Notes: generated from the sequence alone by a model not told the origin. A stretch of DNA of 64,000 nucleotides from Thermus antranikianii DSM 12462 (GCF_000423905.1 NZ_AUIW01000002.1:124001-188000); one strand, 5' to 3'; shown: positions 36,659 to 46,706, numbered from the stretch's first letter. Program-made: numbers and translations.

Positions 36659-37323
36659 AGTGGTAAAACCAGGCTTTGCCGGAAAAAGCCCGGGACCTCG
36701 AGGGTGAGTTCCAGCCTTCCAGAACCCCGTTCCAAGCCAGGCCTAAAGCCCACCACCTGAAGCCGGCCCTCGCCCCGGGCGGGGAGGTCCATCTCTACGC
36801 GGAAGCTTTGGCCCAGAAGAACCAGGTTGCCCTCCACCCGGAGGGGGAAGGGGTTGGGGTTTTCCAGGAAGAAGTTCACCCCTGCCCGGCGCACCCTTGG
36901 GGGCTCCAGGGGAAAGCTTAAGCGGGTGCGGAAAAAGGTGAGGTGCTGGCCCAGGGTGGCGCCTTCCAGGGCCACCTCCACCCCTTCCTGGGAAAGGAGG
37001 GCCCTTGCGGTGGCAAGGGCTTCCCTCGGGGTTAGGCGCACCAGGAGGACCTCCTCCCTCCTTCCGGGAGGCAGGGTGAGGTCCAGGGGCACCGCCACCT
37101 CCCCCACCTTGAGCCGGGTACCGAAGGTGGAAAGGGGTAAGGGGAAGGGGTTGGGGTTGTGGAACTCCACCCTCAGGCCCAGGAGGAGGGCGGGCCCTTG
37201 GCTTATTTCCAAGCCTCGGACCTCGGCCGAGAGCAAACGGGCCTCAGGGGTCAAGGCCCTGGGGGCGCAGGCGGCCAAAAGGCCCAGGGTCAAGAGGACC
37301 GAAAGGATTCTCACAGGAGCCAT
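36655..37323 (-). CDS. WHy/LEA14-domain lipoprotein
   Basis: A 222-residue protein with signal peptide and lipobox (LLTLGLLAAC, Cys about 19). Two repeats of the WHy (water stress and hypersensitive response) fold are visible: LLLGLRVEFHNPNPFPLPLS and VNFFLENPNPFPLRVEGN. In other bacteria such proteins are linked to desiccation or envelope stress; here the role is unknown. The ATG at 37323 overlaps the upstream aldolase gene by 13 bases; a GTG at 37314 is an alternative with a GTGA overlap. Confidence 0.82.
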   Translation of the reverse strand: MAPVRILSVLLTLGLLAACAPRALTPEARLLSAEVRGLEISQGPALLLGLRVEFHNPNPFPLPLSTFGTRLKVGEVAVPLDLTLPPGRREEVLLVRLTPREALATARALLSQEGVEVALEGATLGQHLTFFRTRLSFPLEPPRVRRAGVNFFLENPNPFPLRVEGNLVLLGQSFRVEMDLPARGEGRLQVVGFRPGLERGSGRLELTLEVPGFFRQSLVLPL

Positions 37324-38165
37324 CCCTCCTCCTTAAGGGCTTCCAAGACGGGCCGAAACTCCTTCCAGATAGGGCTTTCCTGGGGATAGGGAGGCCTTGG
37401 GTAACCGGCGGGTAGGCCCAGGTGCCTCATGGCCTGCTTGAGGAGGGGTACCCCACCCCTGGAAAGAAGGTTCCCCAAGGGGAATAGCCGTTTTTGCAGG
37501 GCCTGGGCTTCGCTTAGGCGGCCGGTCCGGAAGGCCTCCAGGAGGGCCCGGTAGGCCCTGGGGGCCAGGTTGGCCGCCGCCAGGATGCCTCCTTCGGCTC
37601 CCAGGACCAAAGCCCCCAGGAAGGTGGGGGCGTGGCCGGTGAAGACCCGGAAATCATCCCTCAGATGGGCCTGGTAAAAGGCCAGGCGGGTTAGGTCCCC
37701 GCTGGAGTCCTTGATTCCCGTGATCCTGGGGTGTTGGGCCAGGGTTTCCACCGCGGGAAGGGGCAGGTCCACCTTGGTGTTTTGGGGCACGTGGTAGAGG
37801 AAGATGGGCATCCTTTCCGCCAGGGCTTGGTAGTAGGCCACGAGCCCCTCGCCGAGGCTTGCGTGGTAGTAGCGGGGAGGCGTGGCCAGAACGGCCATGG
37901 CACCTGCTTCCTGGGCCTCGAGGAGGGCCCGTTCCGCTTGGGGCAGGGTTTCCTCCATGAGGCCCACCAGGAAAGGCTTCCGGGGTTTTAGGGCCCGAAG
38001 CCCCCTGGCCCGTTCCTCAGGGGTCAGGTGGACGCCTTCCCCGTTGGAGCCGTAGATGAGAAGCCCGTCCACCAAAGGTTCTAGGGCTTCGGCCAGTTCC
38101 CGAAAGGCCTCCGTGTCCAGGCGGCCTTCCCGGTCGAAGGGAGTGGGGATGGGTGGAAGGATCAT
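37311..38165 (-). CDS. DapA/N-acetylneuraminate-lyase family aldolase
   Basis: A (beta/alpha)8 class I aldolase of 284 residues. The Schiff-base lysine lies in ITGIKDSSGD, the Tyr in IFLYHVPQNT, and the substrate loop is YGSNGEGVHLTPEE in place of GTTGE. That variant is seen in sugar-acid and hydroxyoxoglutarate aldolase branches as well as in DapA, so true dihydrodipicolinate synthase activity is uncertain. It lies between a large membrane protein (ATGA overlap) and the WHy lipoprotein. Confidence 0.82.
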   Translation of the reverse strand: MILPPIPTPFDREGRLDTEAFRELAEALEPLVDGLLIYGSNGEGVHLTPEERARGLRALKPRKPFLVGLMEETLPQAERALLEAQEAGAMAVLATPPRYYHASLGEGLVAYYQALAERMPIFLYHVPQNTKVDLPLPAVETLAQHPRITGIKDSSGDLTRLAFYQAHLRDDFRVFTGHAPTFLGALVLGAEGGILAAANLAPRAYRALLEAFRTGRLSEAQALQKRLFPLGNLLSRGGVPLLKQAMRHLGLPAGYPRPPYPQESPIWKEFRPVLEALKEEGWLL

Positions 38166-40093
38166 GCGGGCCTCCTCAGGCTAAAGACTAACACCAGGAA
38201 GTGGAGTCCGTAGGCCAGGATCAGGAGGGTGGGTTTCTGGCCCTCCAGGAGGGCAAGGAGCCCATAGGCGGCCAGGAGGAGGAGGACAATGCCCAGGCCC
38301 GAGGAGAAGCCCAGGCTTCCCGGTACCAAGAGGCGCACCCCCAGGGCCCAGGAGGGGGGGACCGGGGTCCTGCGCCGGGGCAGGAGGAAGGTGAGGAGGT
38401 GGTAGAGGAGAAGGAGCCAGAAGCCAGCGAAGGCCCAGGGCTTCACCCCTTCAGGAAGGGAGGTGCCTAGGCGCAGGAACCCCCGGAAGGGGTCCTCCTG
38501 GAGGCGCTTTAGCTCCACCCGGAGGAGGGCCAGGTAAAGGGTGCGCAGGGTGGGACCCGGCTCCCTGGCCCCCCAGGGATCCTGCCCCAGTTGGAGGGCC
38601 GTGCGGATGGGCCCCTCGAGGGGAGCCTTACGGTAGGCTTGGGCCAGGGAGGTTTCGTCTCCCCTAAGGGCTAGGGCGAAGGGCAAAGCGGCTTCCCGCA
38701 GGAGGCCTTGGGCCTCCTTGGGGGCCTCCGAAAGGAGGGCGTAGCCCAGAAGGGCCTTGACCTCAGGGGTGGGGGGTAGGGTGCGGAGCCAGTCCTGGGC
38801 TTTTTGCGTGCGGAGGGTGCCTTGGTCCAAGGGGGGGGCGAAGAGTTCTTTTCGCACCTGGGCGTCCAGTCCCTGGAGGAGGAGGCCCAGGCTGAGGGCC
38901 AGGAAGAGGACCAGGGCCAACACCCGTTCCCCCAGGCTGGCGTAGGCCAGGTGAAGGTGCCTAAGGCGCAGGAGGGGGTGCCGCCAGAACCCACCCAGAT
39001 AGCCACCGATGGGCTTCAGGTCCTTTAGCTGGGCGGGCAAGTAGTAGAGGAAGAGGTAAAGCATGAGGCCGAGGTAGGCCAGGCCCAGGGTCCAGAGGGC
39101 CATGGGAAGCAGGGAAAGCCTGGGGGGAAGCCAGGCGCGCAGGATCTTTCCCGCCTCGGAGAAGGTCAGGGCCTGGGCGGGGTGGCCCTGGGTCTCCAGG
39201 TACTGAGCAGTCTCCTGGAAAAAAGCCAAGGAACCTGGGAAGAGAGGGGTGTAGCGGAGGAGAGCTTTGGCCAGGAGAAGGGCCTTTTCGGGGTCCTTCT
39301 TCTGCAGAAGGCGGGAGGCCTCCGCCATGCGGGCCACTCCCGGTTGGCCGAAGAAGAGTTCCGGCCTATGGCCCCGGGCCAGGAGGTCCTGGCCGTAGGC
39401 TTCCAGGTCCTCCGGGGTGAGGGTGGCGGGGTCCAGGGTCCAGTAGGCGAAGTAGGGCCAGGGCTTCGGGGGGTTGAGGGCTTCCAGGAGGGAGCCTAGG
39501 ACCTTTAGGTCCTCCTCCTTGCCTTCAAAGGGCACCCGGGGGAAGGGGATGGGCAGGACCCAGTCCCCCTCGAGGAGGGCTTCGGGGCCCGGCCTAAGGG
39601 CCAGGATGCGGGCCGGGGCAAAGTGGAAGGAGAGGGTTTTCTCCTTCGCGCTGGTTTCCACCACCAAAAGCCCCTGGGCCACGTACACCTTATCCCCTTG
39701 GACCAAAGGCCCCAGCCAACCCCCCGGGGGTAGGGGCAGGAGGCCCCAGGGGAGCTTGAGCCCTTCCCGGGTCAGCTCGGGGGTGGCGGGGGCAAGGGCG
39801 GTGAAGCGGGCTTCCAAGGCACCGGCGGGCAGGGAAAGGCGGATGCGGTACTCCCCGGGGGCCTTGGGGTGTAGCTCCAGCTGGAACCTTCCCTCCTGGG
39901 CCTCCACCTCCAGGGTTTCCTGCCCCTCAGGACCCTCCAGCACCAAGGGAAAGCGCCCCTCGGGCAGGTCCCGCCCCTCCAGGACCACGGGCCTTCCCGC
40001 CTGGACTTCCTTCGGGACCACCAGGCTTTGGCCTAAAACCGGGAGTCCCAGGGCCAAGAGGAAGCCGATGGCCCGGGTCAGGAACGCGCGCAT
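38162..40093 (-). CDS. Large membrane protein of unknown function
   Basis: Not recognised. 643 residues: signal peptide (MRAFLTRAIGFLLALGLPVLGQ), an extracytoplasmic Ig-like beta domain (about 25-100, VVPKEVQAGRPVVLEGRDLP), a further domain, TPR-like helices at about 260-330 (KDPEKALLLAKALLRYTPLFPG), then about six membrane helices from about 340 on, separated by a helical cytoplasmic or periplasmic segment (430-530). The layout resembles envelope scaffold proteins, but no family can be named. A TAGAAT box six bases before the ATG suggests leaderless transcription, divergent from sdaAB. Confidence 0.75.
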   Translation of the reverse strand: MRAFLTRAIGFLLALGLPVLGQSLVVPKEVQAGRPVVLEGRDLPEGRFPLVLEGPEGQETLEVEAQEGRFQLELHPKAPGEYRIRLSLPAGALEARFTALAPATPELTREGLKLPWGLLPLPPGGWLGPLVQGDKVYVAQGLLVVETSAKEKTLSFHFAPARILALRPGPEALLEGDWVLPIPFPRVPFEGKEEDLKVLGSLLEALNPPKPWPYFAYWTLDPATLTPEDLEAYGQDLLARGHRPELFFGQPGVARMAEASRLLQKKDPEKALLLAKALLRYTPLFPGSLAFFQETAQYLETQGHPAQALTFSEAGKILRAWLPPRLSLLPMALWTLGLAYLGLMLYLFLYYLPAQLKDLKPIGGYLGGFWRHPLLRLRHLHLAYASLGERVLALVLFLALSLGLLLQGLDAQVRKELFAPPLDQGTLRTQKAQDWLRTLPPTPEVKALLGYALLSEAPKEAQGLLREAALPFALALRGDETSLAQAYRKAPLEGPIRTALQLGQDPWGAREPGPTLRTLYLALLRVELKRLQEDPFRGFLRLGTSLPEGVKPWAFAGFWLLLLYHLLTFLLPRRRTPVPPSWALGVRLLVPGSLGFSSGLGIVLLLLAAYGLLALLEGQKPTLLILAYGLHFLVLVFSLRRPA

Positions 40094-40098
40094 GGGGT

Positions 40099-40105
40099 TA
40101 TTCTA
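40099..40105. promoter_or_regulatory. Overlapping divergent leaderless -10 boxes in a 17-bp intergenic space
   Basis: The two ATGs (minus 40093, plus 40111) are only 17 bases apart. Plus-strand TATTCT (40099-40104) lies six bases before the plus ATG; minus-strand TAGAAT (40105-40100) lies six bases before the minus ATG. Both share the same base pairs, so polymerase binding should be mutually exclusive. Confidence 0.6.
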
Positions 40106-40110
40106 CAGGC

Positions 40111-40773
40111 ATGGGTCTACTGGACATGATCGGCCCGGTGATGGTGGGGCCTTCCTCCAGCCACACCGCCGGGGCTTGCCGCCTGGCCCTTCTGGCCCGG
40201 CACCTTTTGGGGGAAAGGCCCAGGCGGGTGGAGTTTGGCCTGCACGGCTCCTTTGCCAAGACGGGAAAGGGCCACGGCACCCACCTGGCCCTGGTGGCGG
40301 GGATTTTGGGCTTCACCCCCGACGATGAAAGGCTTAAGGAAAGCCTTTCCCTGGCGGAAAAGGAAGGCCTCGAGGTGGCCTTTAAGGCAGTGGAGCTAGG
40401 GGATGTGCACCCCAACACCGTGCGTATGGTCCTGGAGGGGGAGAAGGAGCGCATCACCGTGACGGGAAGCTCCCTGGGAGGCGGACTGGTGCGCATTTTT
40501 GACCTGGATGGCTTCGAGGTGCGCATCACCGGAGCCGCCCCCACCCTGGTGATCCGCAACGTGGACACCCCGGGGGTGGTGGCCCGGGTAGCCCGCATCC
40601 TGGCCGATGATGAGGTGAACATCGCCTACCTCACGGTGAGCCGCAAGAAGCGGGGCGGGGAGGCCATGATGAGCCTCGAGGTGGACCGTCCCCTTCCCGA
40701 GGTTCCCTTGAGGTACCTGGAGCACCTCTCCTACATCCTCTGGGTGCGGCAGATTCCCCCGGTTACGGACTAA
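40111..40773 (+). CDS. sdaAB: L-serine dehydratase, iron-sulfur-dependent, beta subunit
   Basis: Serine dehydratase converts L-serine to pyruvate and ammonia. This 220-residue beta subunit begins with GPVMVGPSSSHTAGACRLA, the serine-binding signature, and ends with an ACT domain (LVIRNVDTPGVVARVARILAD) for allosteric control. The alpha subunit, which holds the [4Fe-4S] cluster, is not adjacent; the next gene is a convergent histidine kinase overlapping by four bases. Confidence 0.92.
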   Translation: MGLLDMIGPVMVGPSSSHTAGACRLALLARHLLGERPRRVEFGLHGSFAKTGKGHGTHLALVAGILGFTPDDERLKESLSLAEKEGLEVAFKAVELGDVHPNTVRMVLEGEKERITVTGSSLGGGLVRIFDLDGFEVRITGAAPTLVIRNVDTPGVVARVARILADDEVNIAYLTVSRKKRGGEAMMSLEVDRPLPEVPLRYLEHLSYILWVRQIPPVTD

Positions 40774-41753
40774 AGCTCCTTAGCCGAGGGGAGTTCCAGG
40801 CGCAAACACGCCCCGCCCAAGGGAGTTTTGCAGGTCAGAAGCCTTCCCCCGTGGGCCTCGGCCACCCGCTTGGCGGTGTAGAGGCCAAGCCCCGCGCTTC
40901 CCCGGTTCGAGCCTCCTTGGCGGAAGGGCTGGGCCAAGGCCTCCAGGGGCAAGGGAAGCCCTTCCCCGTCATCCTCCACCTGCAAGGCCCCTTCCTCCAC
41001 CCGGATGCGCACCTGGGTTTTGGCGTGCCGCAGGGCGTTGTCCAGAAGGTTGGCCAGGGCCCTTTCCAAAAGGAGCCGCTCCCCCCGGGCGAGACCCGCC
41101 CCCTCCACCGTGAGGCCAAGCCCCCGCCTTCCCGCTTCCTCCCGGTAACGCAAAAGGAGATCCTCGGCCAAGGCCCTTAGGTTCAGGGTTTCCCGCTGGG
41201 GGGTACGGGTCTCCAGGCGGGAGAGGGCCAGGAGGTTTTCCACAAGAAGGTGGGCCTGGAAGAGCTCCCGCCTCAAGGCCAGAAGGAGTTCCACCCGCTT
41301 TTCCCTTCCCAGGTGGTCCGCCTTTTCCAGGTACTCCAGGGCCCGGATGGCGGAAAGCAGGGGGGTTTTCAGGTCGTGGGCCAGGGCCCCGTAGAAGGCT
41401 TCCCGGGCCTCCATAAGGCGCTGGAGGCGTTGAAGAAGCTCCCCGAAGCGGGCGCGGAGCAGGGTGATCTCCATAGGGGGAGGCTCCTTGGGGGCGGGTA
41501 GCCTGAGCTCGTTCACCGGGCCCTCCCTGACGGAGAGGTAGGCCAGGGCGCGGGTGAGCTCCTCGAGGGGCCTGAGGAGGCTTCGGGCCAGGAAGTACCC
41601 CACCGCCCCGGAAACCAGGCCGATGAGGAGAAGCCAAAGCACCAAGGGCAACCAGGGACCCTCCCCCATGAGGCCCAGGGTGAGGGCCAGGACCAGGTTG
41701 GGCAGAAAAGCCAGAAGGGCGATAACCAGGGCGAGCCTTGTCCTAAGACTCAT
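40770..41753 (-). CDS. Sensor histidine kinase (orphan)
   Basis: A 327-residue membrane kinase with two helices ([22 protein letters not shown] and [22 protein letters not shown]) and almost no periplasmic sensor, then HAMP-like, a HisKA dimerisation helix ([22 protein letters not shown], phospho-His in AHDLKTPL) and an HATPase_c domain ([15 protein letters not shown]-box, [26 protein letters not shown]). No response regulator lies in the window. It overlaps the end of lepA by 11 bases. Confidence 0.93.
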   Translation of the reverse strand: MSLRTRLALVIALLAFLPNLVLALTLGLMGEGPWLPLVLWLLLIGLVSGAVGYFLARSLLRPLEELTRALAYLSVREGPVNELRLPAPKEPPPMEITLLRARFGELLQRLQRLMEAREAFYGALAHDLKTPLLSAIRALEYLEKADHLGREKRVELLLALRRELFQAHLLVENLLALSRLETRTPQRETLNLRALAEDLLLRYREEAGRRGLGLTVEGAGLARGERLLLERALANLLDNALRHAKTQVRIRVEEGALQVEDDGEGLPLPLEALAQPFRQGGSNRGSAGLGLYTAKRVAEAHGGRLLTCKTPLGGACLRLELPSAKEL

Positions 41754-43560
41754 CCCGTCCCGCCGAGAGCACCGCCAGGAAGGCCTCCTGGGGCACCTCC
41801 ACCTTGCCGATGGCCTTGAGCCGTTTCTTCCCCTCCTTTTGCTTTTCCAGAAGCTTCTTCTTCCGGGTCACGTCCCCGCCGTAGCACTTGGCCAGCACAT
41901 CCTTGCGCAGGGCCTTCACCGTGGCCCGGGCGATGATCTTGCCCCCGATGGCCGCCTGGATGGGCACCTCAAAAAGCTGACGGGGGATGACCTCCGCCAG
42001 CTTGTCCACGATGGCCCGGGCCATGGCGTAGGCCTTGTCCCTGTGGGCGATGAAGGTGAGGGCGTCCACGGGCTCCCCGTGCACCAGCACGTTGACCTTG
42101 ACCAGGTCCCCGGGCTGGTAGCCTATCTGCTCATAGTCCATGGAGGCATAGCCCCGGGAGAGGCTTTTCAGGCGGTCGTGGAAGTCGTAGAGGATCTCGG
42201 CAAAGGGCACCTCGTAGACCAGCTCCACCCGTTTGGTTTCCCCGGGAAGGTAGCTCATGTTCACCAGGCGGCCCCGTTTTTCCTGTACAAGTTGCATAAT
42301 GGACCCCACGTATTCCTCGGGGGTGAAGACGGTGAGCCTCGCGTAGGGCTCGAGGATCTCCTCGATCTTTGTGGGGTCGGGGAGGTCGGCGGGGTTTGGC
42401 ACCTCCCTCTCCTCCCCGTTTTTCAGGCGCACCCTGTAGACCACGCTGGGGGCGGTGGCGATGAGCTCCAGGCCAAACTCCCGCTCCAAGCGCTCCTGCA
42501 CGATTTCCGCATGGAGAAGTCCCAGGAAGCCGCAGCGAAAACCGAAGCCCAAGGCGGTGGAGGTTTCCGGCTCAAAGGAAAGGGCGGCGTCGTTGAGCTT
42601 GAGCTTTTCCAGGGCATCCCTAAGCCTTCCGTAGTCCCCGGAGTCCACGGGGTAGAGGCCGGCGAAGACCACGGGTTTGGCGGGGCGGAAGCCGGGGTAG
42701 GGGGCGTCGGTGGGCCTATGGGCGTGGGTGATGGTGTCCCCCACCTGCACGTCGTGGATGTCCCGGATGGCGGCCACCAGCCAGCCCACCTCCCCTGCGG
42801 TAAGCTCCTCTACGGGGATGAGTCCCTGGGGGGTGAAGACCCCCACCTTGTCCACGGTGAACTCCTTGCCGGTGGAGTAGATGCGGATCCGGTCCCCCGG
42901 GCGCACCCGGCCCTCAAAGAGGCGGAGGTAGGGGATGACCCCCTGGTAGGCGTCGTAAAGGGAGTCGAAGATGAGGGCCTTAAGGGGAGCTTCCGGGTCG
43001 CCCTTGGGGGGTGGGATGCGTTTTACGATGGCCTCGAGGATCTCCTCCACGCCTTCCCCCGTCTTCCCCGAGGCGAAGATGGCCTCGTCGGCGGGGAGGC
43101 CCAGCACCTCCTCCACCTCGAGGGCCACCTCCAGGGGCCTGGCGTTGGGAAGGTCGATCTTGTTGATGACGGGGATCATCACATGGCCGTGCTCCAGGGC
43201 CATGTAGAACTTGGCCAGGGTTTCCGCCTCCACTCCTTGGCTGGCATCCACCACCAGAAGGACCCCTTCCACTGCCGCCAAGGCCCGGGATACCTCGTAG
43301 GTGAAGTCCACGTGGCCCGGGGTGTCGATCAGGTTGAAGATATAGGTTTCCCCGTCCTTGGCCCGGTACTCCACCCGCACGGCGCTGGCCTTGATGGTGA
43401 TGCCCCGCTCGCGCTCCAGCTCCAGGGAGTCCAGAAACTGCTCCCGCATCTCCCGCTCGCTCACCGCATGGGTCAGCTGCAGGATGCGGTCGGCCAGGGT
43501 GGACTTCCCGTGGTCCACATGGGCGATGATGGAGAAGTTGCGGATGCGCTTGTCATCCAT
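41743..43560 (-). CDS. lepA: Elongation factor 4 (LepA back-translocase GTPase)
   Basis: LepA/EF4 is a translational GTPase that acts on stalled or mis-translocated ribosomes. The 605 residues show G1 [10 protein letters not shown], switch [15 protein letters not shown]3 DTPGHVDF, G4 NKIDLPNA, the EF-G-like domains II, III and V, and the LepA-specific C-terminal domain ([24 protein letters not shown]). I chose the ATG at 43560 ([21 protein letters not shown]), which matches known family starts and follows GAGAAGG; an in-frame ATG at 43569 would add three residues. A TTGACT-N17-GACGAT promoter upstream fits a start of transcription close to this ATG. Confidence 0.97.
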   Translation of the reverse strand: MDDKRIRNFSIIAHVDHGKSTLADRILQLTHAVSEREMREQFLDSLELERERGITIKASAVRVEYRAKDGETYIFNLIDTPGHVDFTYEVSRALAAVEGVLLVVDASQGVEAETLAKFYMALEHGHVMIPVINKIDLPNARPLEVALEVEEVLGLPADEAIFASGKTGEGVEEILEAIVKRIPPPKGDPEAPLKALIFDSLYDAYQGVIPYLRLFEGRVRPGDRIRIYSTGKEFTVDKVGVFTPQGLIPVEELTAGEVGWLVAAIRDIHDVQVGDTITHAHRPTDAPYPGFRPAKPVVFAGLYPVDSGDYGRLRDALEKLKLNDAALSFEPETSTALGFGFRCGFLGLLHAEIVQERLEREFGLELIATAPSVVYRVRLKNGEEREVPNPADLPDPTKIEEILEPYARLTVFTPEEYVGSIMQLVQEKRGRLVNMSYLPGETKRVELVYEVPFAEILYDFHDRLKSLSRGYASMDYEQIGYQPGDLVKVNVLVHGEPVDALTFIAHRDKAYAMARAIVDKLAEVIPRQLFEVPIQAAIGGKIIARATVKALRKDVLAKCYGGDVTRKKKLLEKQKEGKKRLKAIGKVEVPQEAFLAVLSAGRDES

Positions 43561-43617
43561 CCTTCTCATCGTCCAGGGTGGAGGGGGCAAAGTCAAGCTG
43601 GCCTCCCGCTGGTTGGG

Positions 43618-43638
43618 GCGCCATGGATAGGATGGCGC
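43618..43638. promoter_or_regulatory. Inverted repeat between lepA and the acyl-CoA dehydrogenase operon
   Basis: GCGCCAT (43618-43624) and ATGGCGC (43632-43638) form perfect 7-bp arms with a 7-base spacer, 24 bases upstream of the -35 box of the acyl-CoA dehydrogenase promoter. The size and spacing fit a TetR- or GntR-type operator (inference). Confidence 0.45.
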
Positions 43639-43662
43639 GTGTCCCTGAGAAAGTGAAGGTCC

Positions 43663-43691
43663 TTGCTCCGGGGTTTTGGACCGGGTAAACT
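43663..43691 (+). promoter_or_regulatory. Promoter of the acyl-CoA dehydrogenase operon
   Basis: TTGCTC (43663-43668) and TAAACT (43686-43691) are 17 bases apart. The start near 43698 lies about 10 bases before the GTG at 43708, which carries GGGGG upstream. Confidence 0.55.
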
Positions 43692-43707
43692 TTTGCCGGG
43701 GGTTCCC

Positions 43708-44826
43708 GTGGACCTGGAGAAATCCATTCGGGAGCTGGCCCGGCGCTTTGCCCGGGAACGCGTCCTGCCCCAGGCCAGGCAACTGGACCAGGAGGCCCGG
43801 TTCCCCTGGCCCCTGTTTCGGGAGGCGGCAGGGCTTGGTTTTCCGGTACTCCTGGTCCCGGAGGAACTGGGCGGGGCTGGCCTTGGGCCCAGGAGCCTGG
43901 TCCTGGTGGCGGAGGAACTGGCCTATGCCTGCACCGGGGTGGCGGCGGCCTTGCTCCTCAACAACTTGGTGGCGGACGCCCTTCTTCTCTCGGGAAGTGC
44001 CCACGCCCGAAGCTTTCTACCCCGGCTCAGGGAGGAGGTGGCCTCCTACGCCCTCACCGAGCCCCACGCGGGCTCGGATGTGGCCGCCATCCGCACCCGG
44101 GCGGAAAGGGTGCCGGGCGGATACCGCCTCTATGGGCGCAAAACCTGGATCAGCCACGCCCCGGAGGCCTCCTTTTTCGTGGTCTTTGCCAAGGTGGCGG
44201 AGGGCCGGGAGGGGATCGCCGCCTTCCTGGTGGAGCGGGGGATGGGGGTGGAGGTGGGGCCACCTTTGCCCAAGCTGGGGCAGAAGGCCTCCCCGGCGGC
44301 GGAGGTGTACCTGGACGGCGTCCTGGTGCCCGAGGAGGGCTTGATCGCCCGGGAGGGGTTTGCCCTGGCCATGCGGGTGTTCAACCGATCTCGGCCCATG
44401 GTGGCGGCCCTGGCGGTGGGGCTATTGTGGAGGGCCTTGGACGAGGCCCTGGCCTATGCTGCCATGCGGGAGGCTTTCGGCAGGCCTATTCTGGAGCACC
44501 AGGGGGTGGGGTTTAAGCTGGCGGAGATGCACATGGACCTGGAGGCCGCCCGCCTCCTCACCCTGAAGGCTGCCGAACTGGCGGAACGGGGGGAGGAGAA
44601 CGCCTTGGAGGCAGCCACGGCCAAGGCCTTTGCCGCCGACGCCGCCGTGCAGGGGGTGTCGGAGGCCCTCCAGGTCTTTGGCGGAAACGGCTACAGCGAG
44701 GAGTATCCCTTGGCCAAACTGTACCGCGATGCCAAGGTGCTCCAGATCTATGAGGGAACCTCCGAGATCCAAAGGCTCATCATCCTGCGGGAGCTGGTAA
44801 GGAGGCGGATATGGGAGAGCCCGTGA
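43708..44826 (+). CDS. Acyl-CoA dehydrogenase
   Basis: FAD enzyme that introduces the alpha-beta double bond in acyl-CoA and passes electrons to ETF. The 372 residues include [15 protein letters not shown] and [18 protein letters not shown] (FAD/substrate loop), [20 protein letters not shown] and the C-terminal catalytic loop [15 protein letters not shown] with the base Glu. I chose the GTG at 43708 because the proposed promoter covers earlier in-frame starts. Chain-length or branched substrate specificity is not readable. First gene of a four-gene operon. Confidence 0.93.
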   Translation: MDLEKSIRELARRFARERVLPQARQLDQEARFPWPLFREAAGLGFPVLLVPEELGGAGLGPRSLVLVAEELAYACTGVAAALLLNNLVADALLLSGSAHARSFLPRLREEVASYALTEPHAGSDVAAIRTRAERVPGGYRLYGRKTWISHAPEASFFVVFAKVAEGREGIAAFLVERGMGVEVGPPLPKLGQKASPAAEVYLDGVLVPEEGLIAREGFALAMRVFNRSRPMVAALAVGLLWRALDEALAYAAMREAFGRPILEHQGVGFKLAEMHMDLEAARLLTLKAAELAERGEENALEAATAKAFAADAAVQGVSEALQVFGGNGYSEEYPLAKLYRDAKVLQIYEGTSEIQRLIILRELVRRRIWESP

Positions 44827-45965
44827 TCCTCGAGGCGGTACGCACCCCCATCGGCAAGAGGAATGGAGCCTTGCGGGAGTGGCGGCCCGATGCCCTTTAC
44901 GCCCAGGTCTTGGACGCCCTCCTGGAGCGGACGGGTATCGACCCTGGGCTCATCGGGGATGTGGTCACGGGTTGCGTGACCCAAGCCGGGGAACAGGGGG
45001 CCAACATAGGACGGCTTGCCGTCCTCCTTTCCCGCCTACCCCAGGAGGTTCCTGCGGTAAGCCTAAACCGCATGTGCGGCTCCAGCCAGCAGGCTGTGCA
45101 CTTCGCCGCCCAGGCCATCGCTGCCGGCGACCTAGACTTTGCCATTGCCGGCGGGGTGGAGAGCATGACCCGATCCCCCATGTTCTCCGATATCGGGGGA
45201 GGCTTCCACACCTTGAATCCAGCGCTTTTTCAGCGGTACGAGCTCGTCCACCAAGGGGAAAGCGCGGAGCGCATCGCAAAGAAGTATGGCCTTTGCCGGG
45301 AGGAGCTGGACGAGTGGGGCTATCTCTCCCACAGGCGGGCGGCCCGGGCCATCCAGGAGGGGCGCTTCCGGAGCCAGATCCTTCCCCTGGAGGGGGTGGA
45401 TGGGGAGGGAAGGCCTTTCCTGCTGGACCGCGACGAAGGGGTGCGTTTCGACGTGGACTACGAGCGGATGCTGGCCTTGAAGCCCGTCTTCCGGGAGGAC
45501 GGGGTGGTGACCGCTGGCAACTCCAGCCAGGTTTCCGACGGGGCGGCGGCCCTGCTCCTGGGGGATAGGGAAAAGGCCTTGGCCTTGGGCCTTCGCCCCC
45601 GGGCCCGTTTCCTTGCCCGGGTGGTGGTGGCGGGGGATCCCACCCTGCAACTATTGGAGGTGATCCCCGCCACCAAAAAGGCCCTGGAGAAGGCGGGGCT
45701 TTCCCTTAAGGACCTGGACGTCATCGAGATCAACGAGGCCTTCGCCAGCGTGGTTCTGGCCTTCCTGCGGGAGTTTGGCCCCGACCCGGAGAAGGTGAAC
45801 CCCAACGGCGGGGCCATCGCCCACGGGCACCCCTTGGGGGCCACGGGGGCCATCCTCATGACTAAACTCCTTTACGAGCTGGAGCGCACCGGGGGGGAGT
45901 TTGGCCTGCAGGTGATGTGCATCGGCCACGGGCAGGCCACGGCCACCATCATCCAGAGGATCTAG
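44811..45965 (+). CDS. Thiolase (acetyl-CoA acyltransferase family)
   Basis: Cleaves 3-ketoacyl-CoA with CoA, or condenses acyl-CoAs. The 384-residue enzyme shows the nucleophilic Cys in [19 protein letters not shown], the [10 protein letters not shown] signature, [18 protein letters not shown] with the active His and the second Cys in [10 protein letters not shown]. It overlaps the dehydrogenase gene by 16 bases, and the SDR gene follows nine bases later. With those partners it fits the last step of a beta-oxidation-like pathway. Confidence 0.95.
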   Translation: MGEPVILEAVRTPIGKRNGALREWRPDALYAQVLDALLERTGIDPGLIGDVVTGCVTQAGEQGANIGRLAVLLSRLPQEVPAVSLNRMCGSSQQAVHFAAQAIAAGDLDFAIAGGVESMTRSPMFSDIGGGFHTLNPALFQRYELVHQGESAERIAKKYGLCREELDEWGYLSHRRAARAIQEGRFRSQILPLEGVDGEGRPFLLDRDEGVRFDVDYERMLALKPVFREDGVVTAGNSSQVSDGAAALLLGDREKALALGLRPRARFLARVVVAGDPTLQLLEVIPATKKALEKAGLSLKDLDVIEINEAFASVVLAFLREFGPDPEKVNPNGGAIAHGHPLGATGAILMTKLLYELERTGGEFGLQVMCIGHGQATATIIQRI

Positions 45966-45974
45966 GGGTGGACC

Positions 45975-46706
45975 ATGGAAAGAAGCGCTTTGGTGACGGG
46001 TGGGGCCTCGGGGCTCGGAAGGGCTACGGCCTTGGCCTTAAGGGATAGGGGCTACAGGGTGGTGGTCTTGGACCTCAGGCGGGGGGAGGATCCGGGCCTG
46101 GTTTACCTGGAAGGGGATGTGACCCGGGAGGAGGATGCCAGGCGGGCGGTGGAGCTTGCGGCCTCCCAGGCTCCCCTTTTCGCGGTGGTCAATGCCGCGG
46201 GCATCGGTTTGGCCCGCAAGGTTCTGGGGCGCGAAGGTCCCCACGATTTGGAGGGCTTCCGCAAGGTGGTGGAGGTGAACCTCATCGGTACCTTTAACGT
46301 CTTGCGCCTTGCGGCTTGGGCCATGCGGGAGAACCCTCCCGATGCCGAGGGGCAGCGGGGGGTGGTGGTGAACACCGCCAGCGTGGCGGCTTTTGAGGGC
46401 CAGGTGGGCCAGGCGGCCTACGCGGCCAGCAAGGGGGGCGTGGTGGGCCTCACCCTCCCCGTGGCCCGGGAGCTTGCGGACTGGGGCATCCGGGTGGTGA
46501 CCATCGCCCCGGGCCTCTTCGATACCCCCCTCCTTCAGGGGCTTCCTGAAAAGGCCAAGGCCTCGCTGGCCGAACAGGTGCCCTTTCCCAAGCGCCTGGG
46601 CCGGCCGGAGGAGTACGCCCTATTGGTCCTCCACATCCTGGAAAACCCCATGCTGAACGGGGAGGTGATCCGCCTGGATGGCGCCTTGCGCATGGCCCCC
46701 AGGTAG
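45975..46706 (+). CDS. SDR-family 3-hydroxyacyl-CoA dehydrogenase-like oxidoreductase
   Basis: A 243-residue short-chain dehydrogenase with [10 protein letters not shown] (nucleotide loop), an NAAG strand and the Ser-Tyr-Lys set in [22 protein letters not shown]. The pattern [13 protein letters not shown] and [13 protein letters not shown] are characteristic of the HSD17B10/2-methyl-3-hydroxybutyryl-CoA dehydrogenase group, which oxidises 3-hydroxyacyl-CoA with NAD, fitting a role between hydratase and thiolase in this operon. Exact substrate is inference. Confidence 0.88.
   Translation: MERSALVTGGASGLGRATALALRDRGYRVVVLDLRRGEDPGLVYLEGDVTREEDARRAVELAASQAPLFAVVNAAGIGLARKVLGREGPHDLEGFRKVVEVNLIGTFNVLRLAAWAMRENPPDAEGQRGVVVNTASVAAFEGQVGQAAYAASKGGVVGLTLPVARELADWGIRVVTIAPGLFDTPLLQGLPEKAKASLAEQVPFPKRLGRPEEYALLVLHILENPMLNGEVIRLDGALRMAPR

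Noticed and set aside
40111..40773. Serine dehydratase beta as part of a complete sdaAB-sdaAA pair
   Set aside because: No alpha subunit signature is present downstream; the next gene is a histidine kinase on the opposite strand.
41554..43656. 700-codon open frame antisense to lepA
   Set aside because: It is a GC-rich shadow of lepA; lepA has all GTPase motifs, while the antisense frame is His/Gly/Val-rich low-complexity without any motif.
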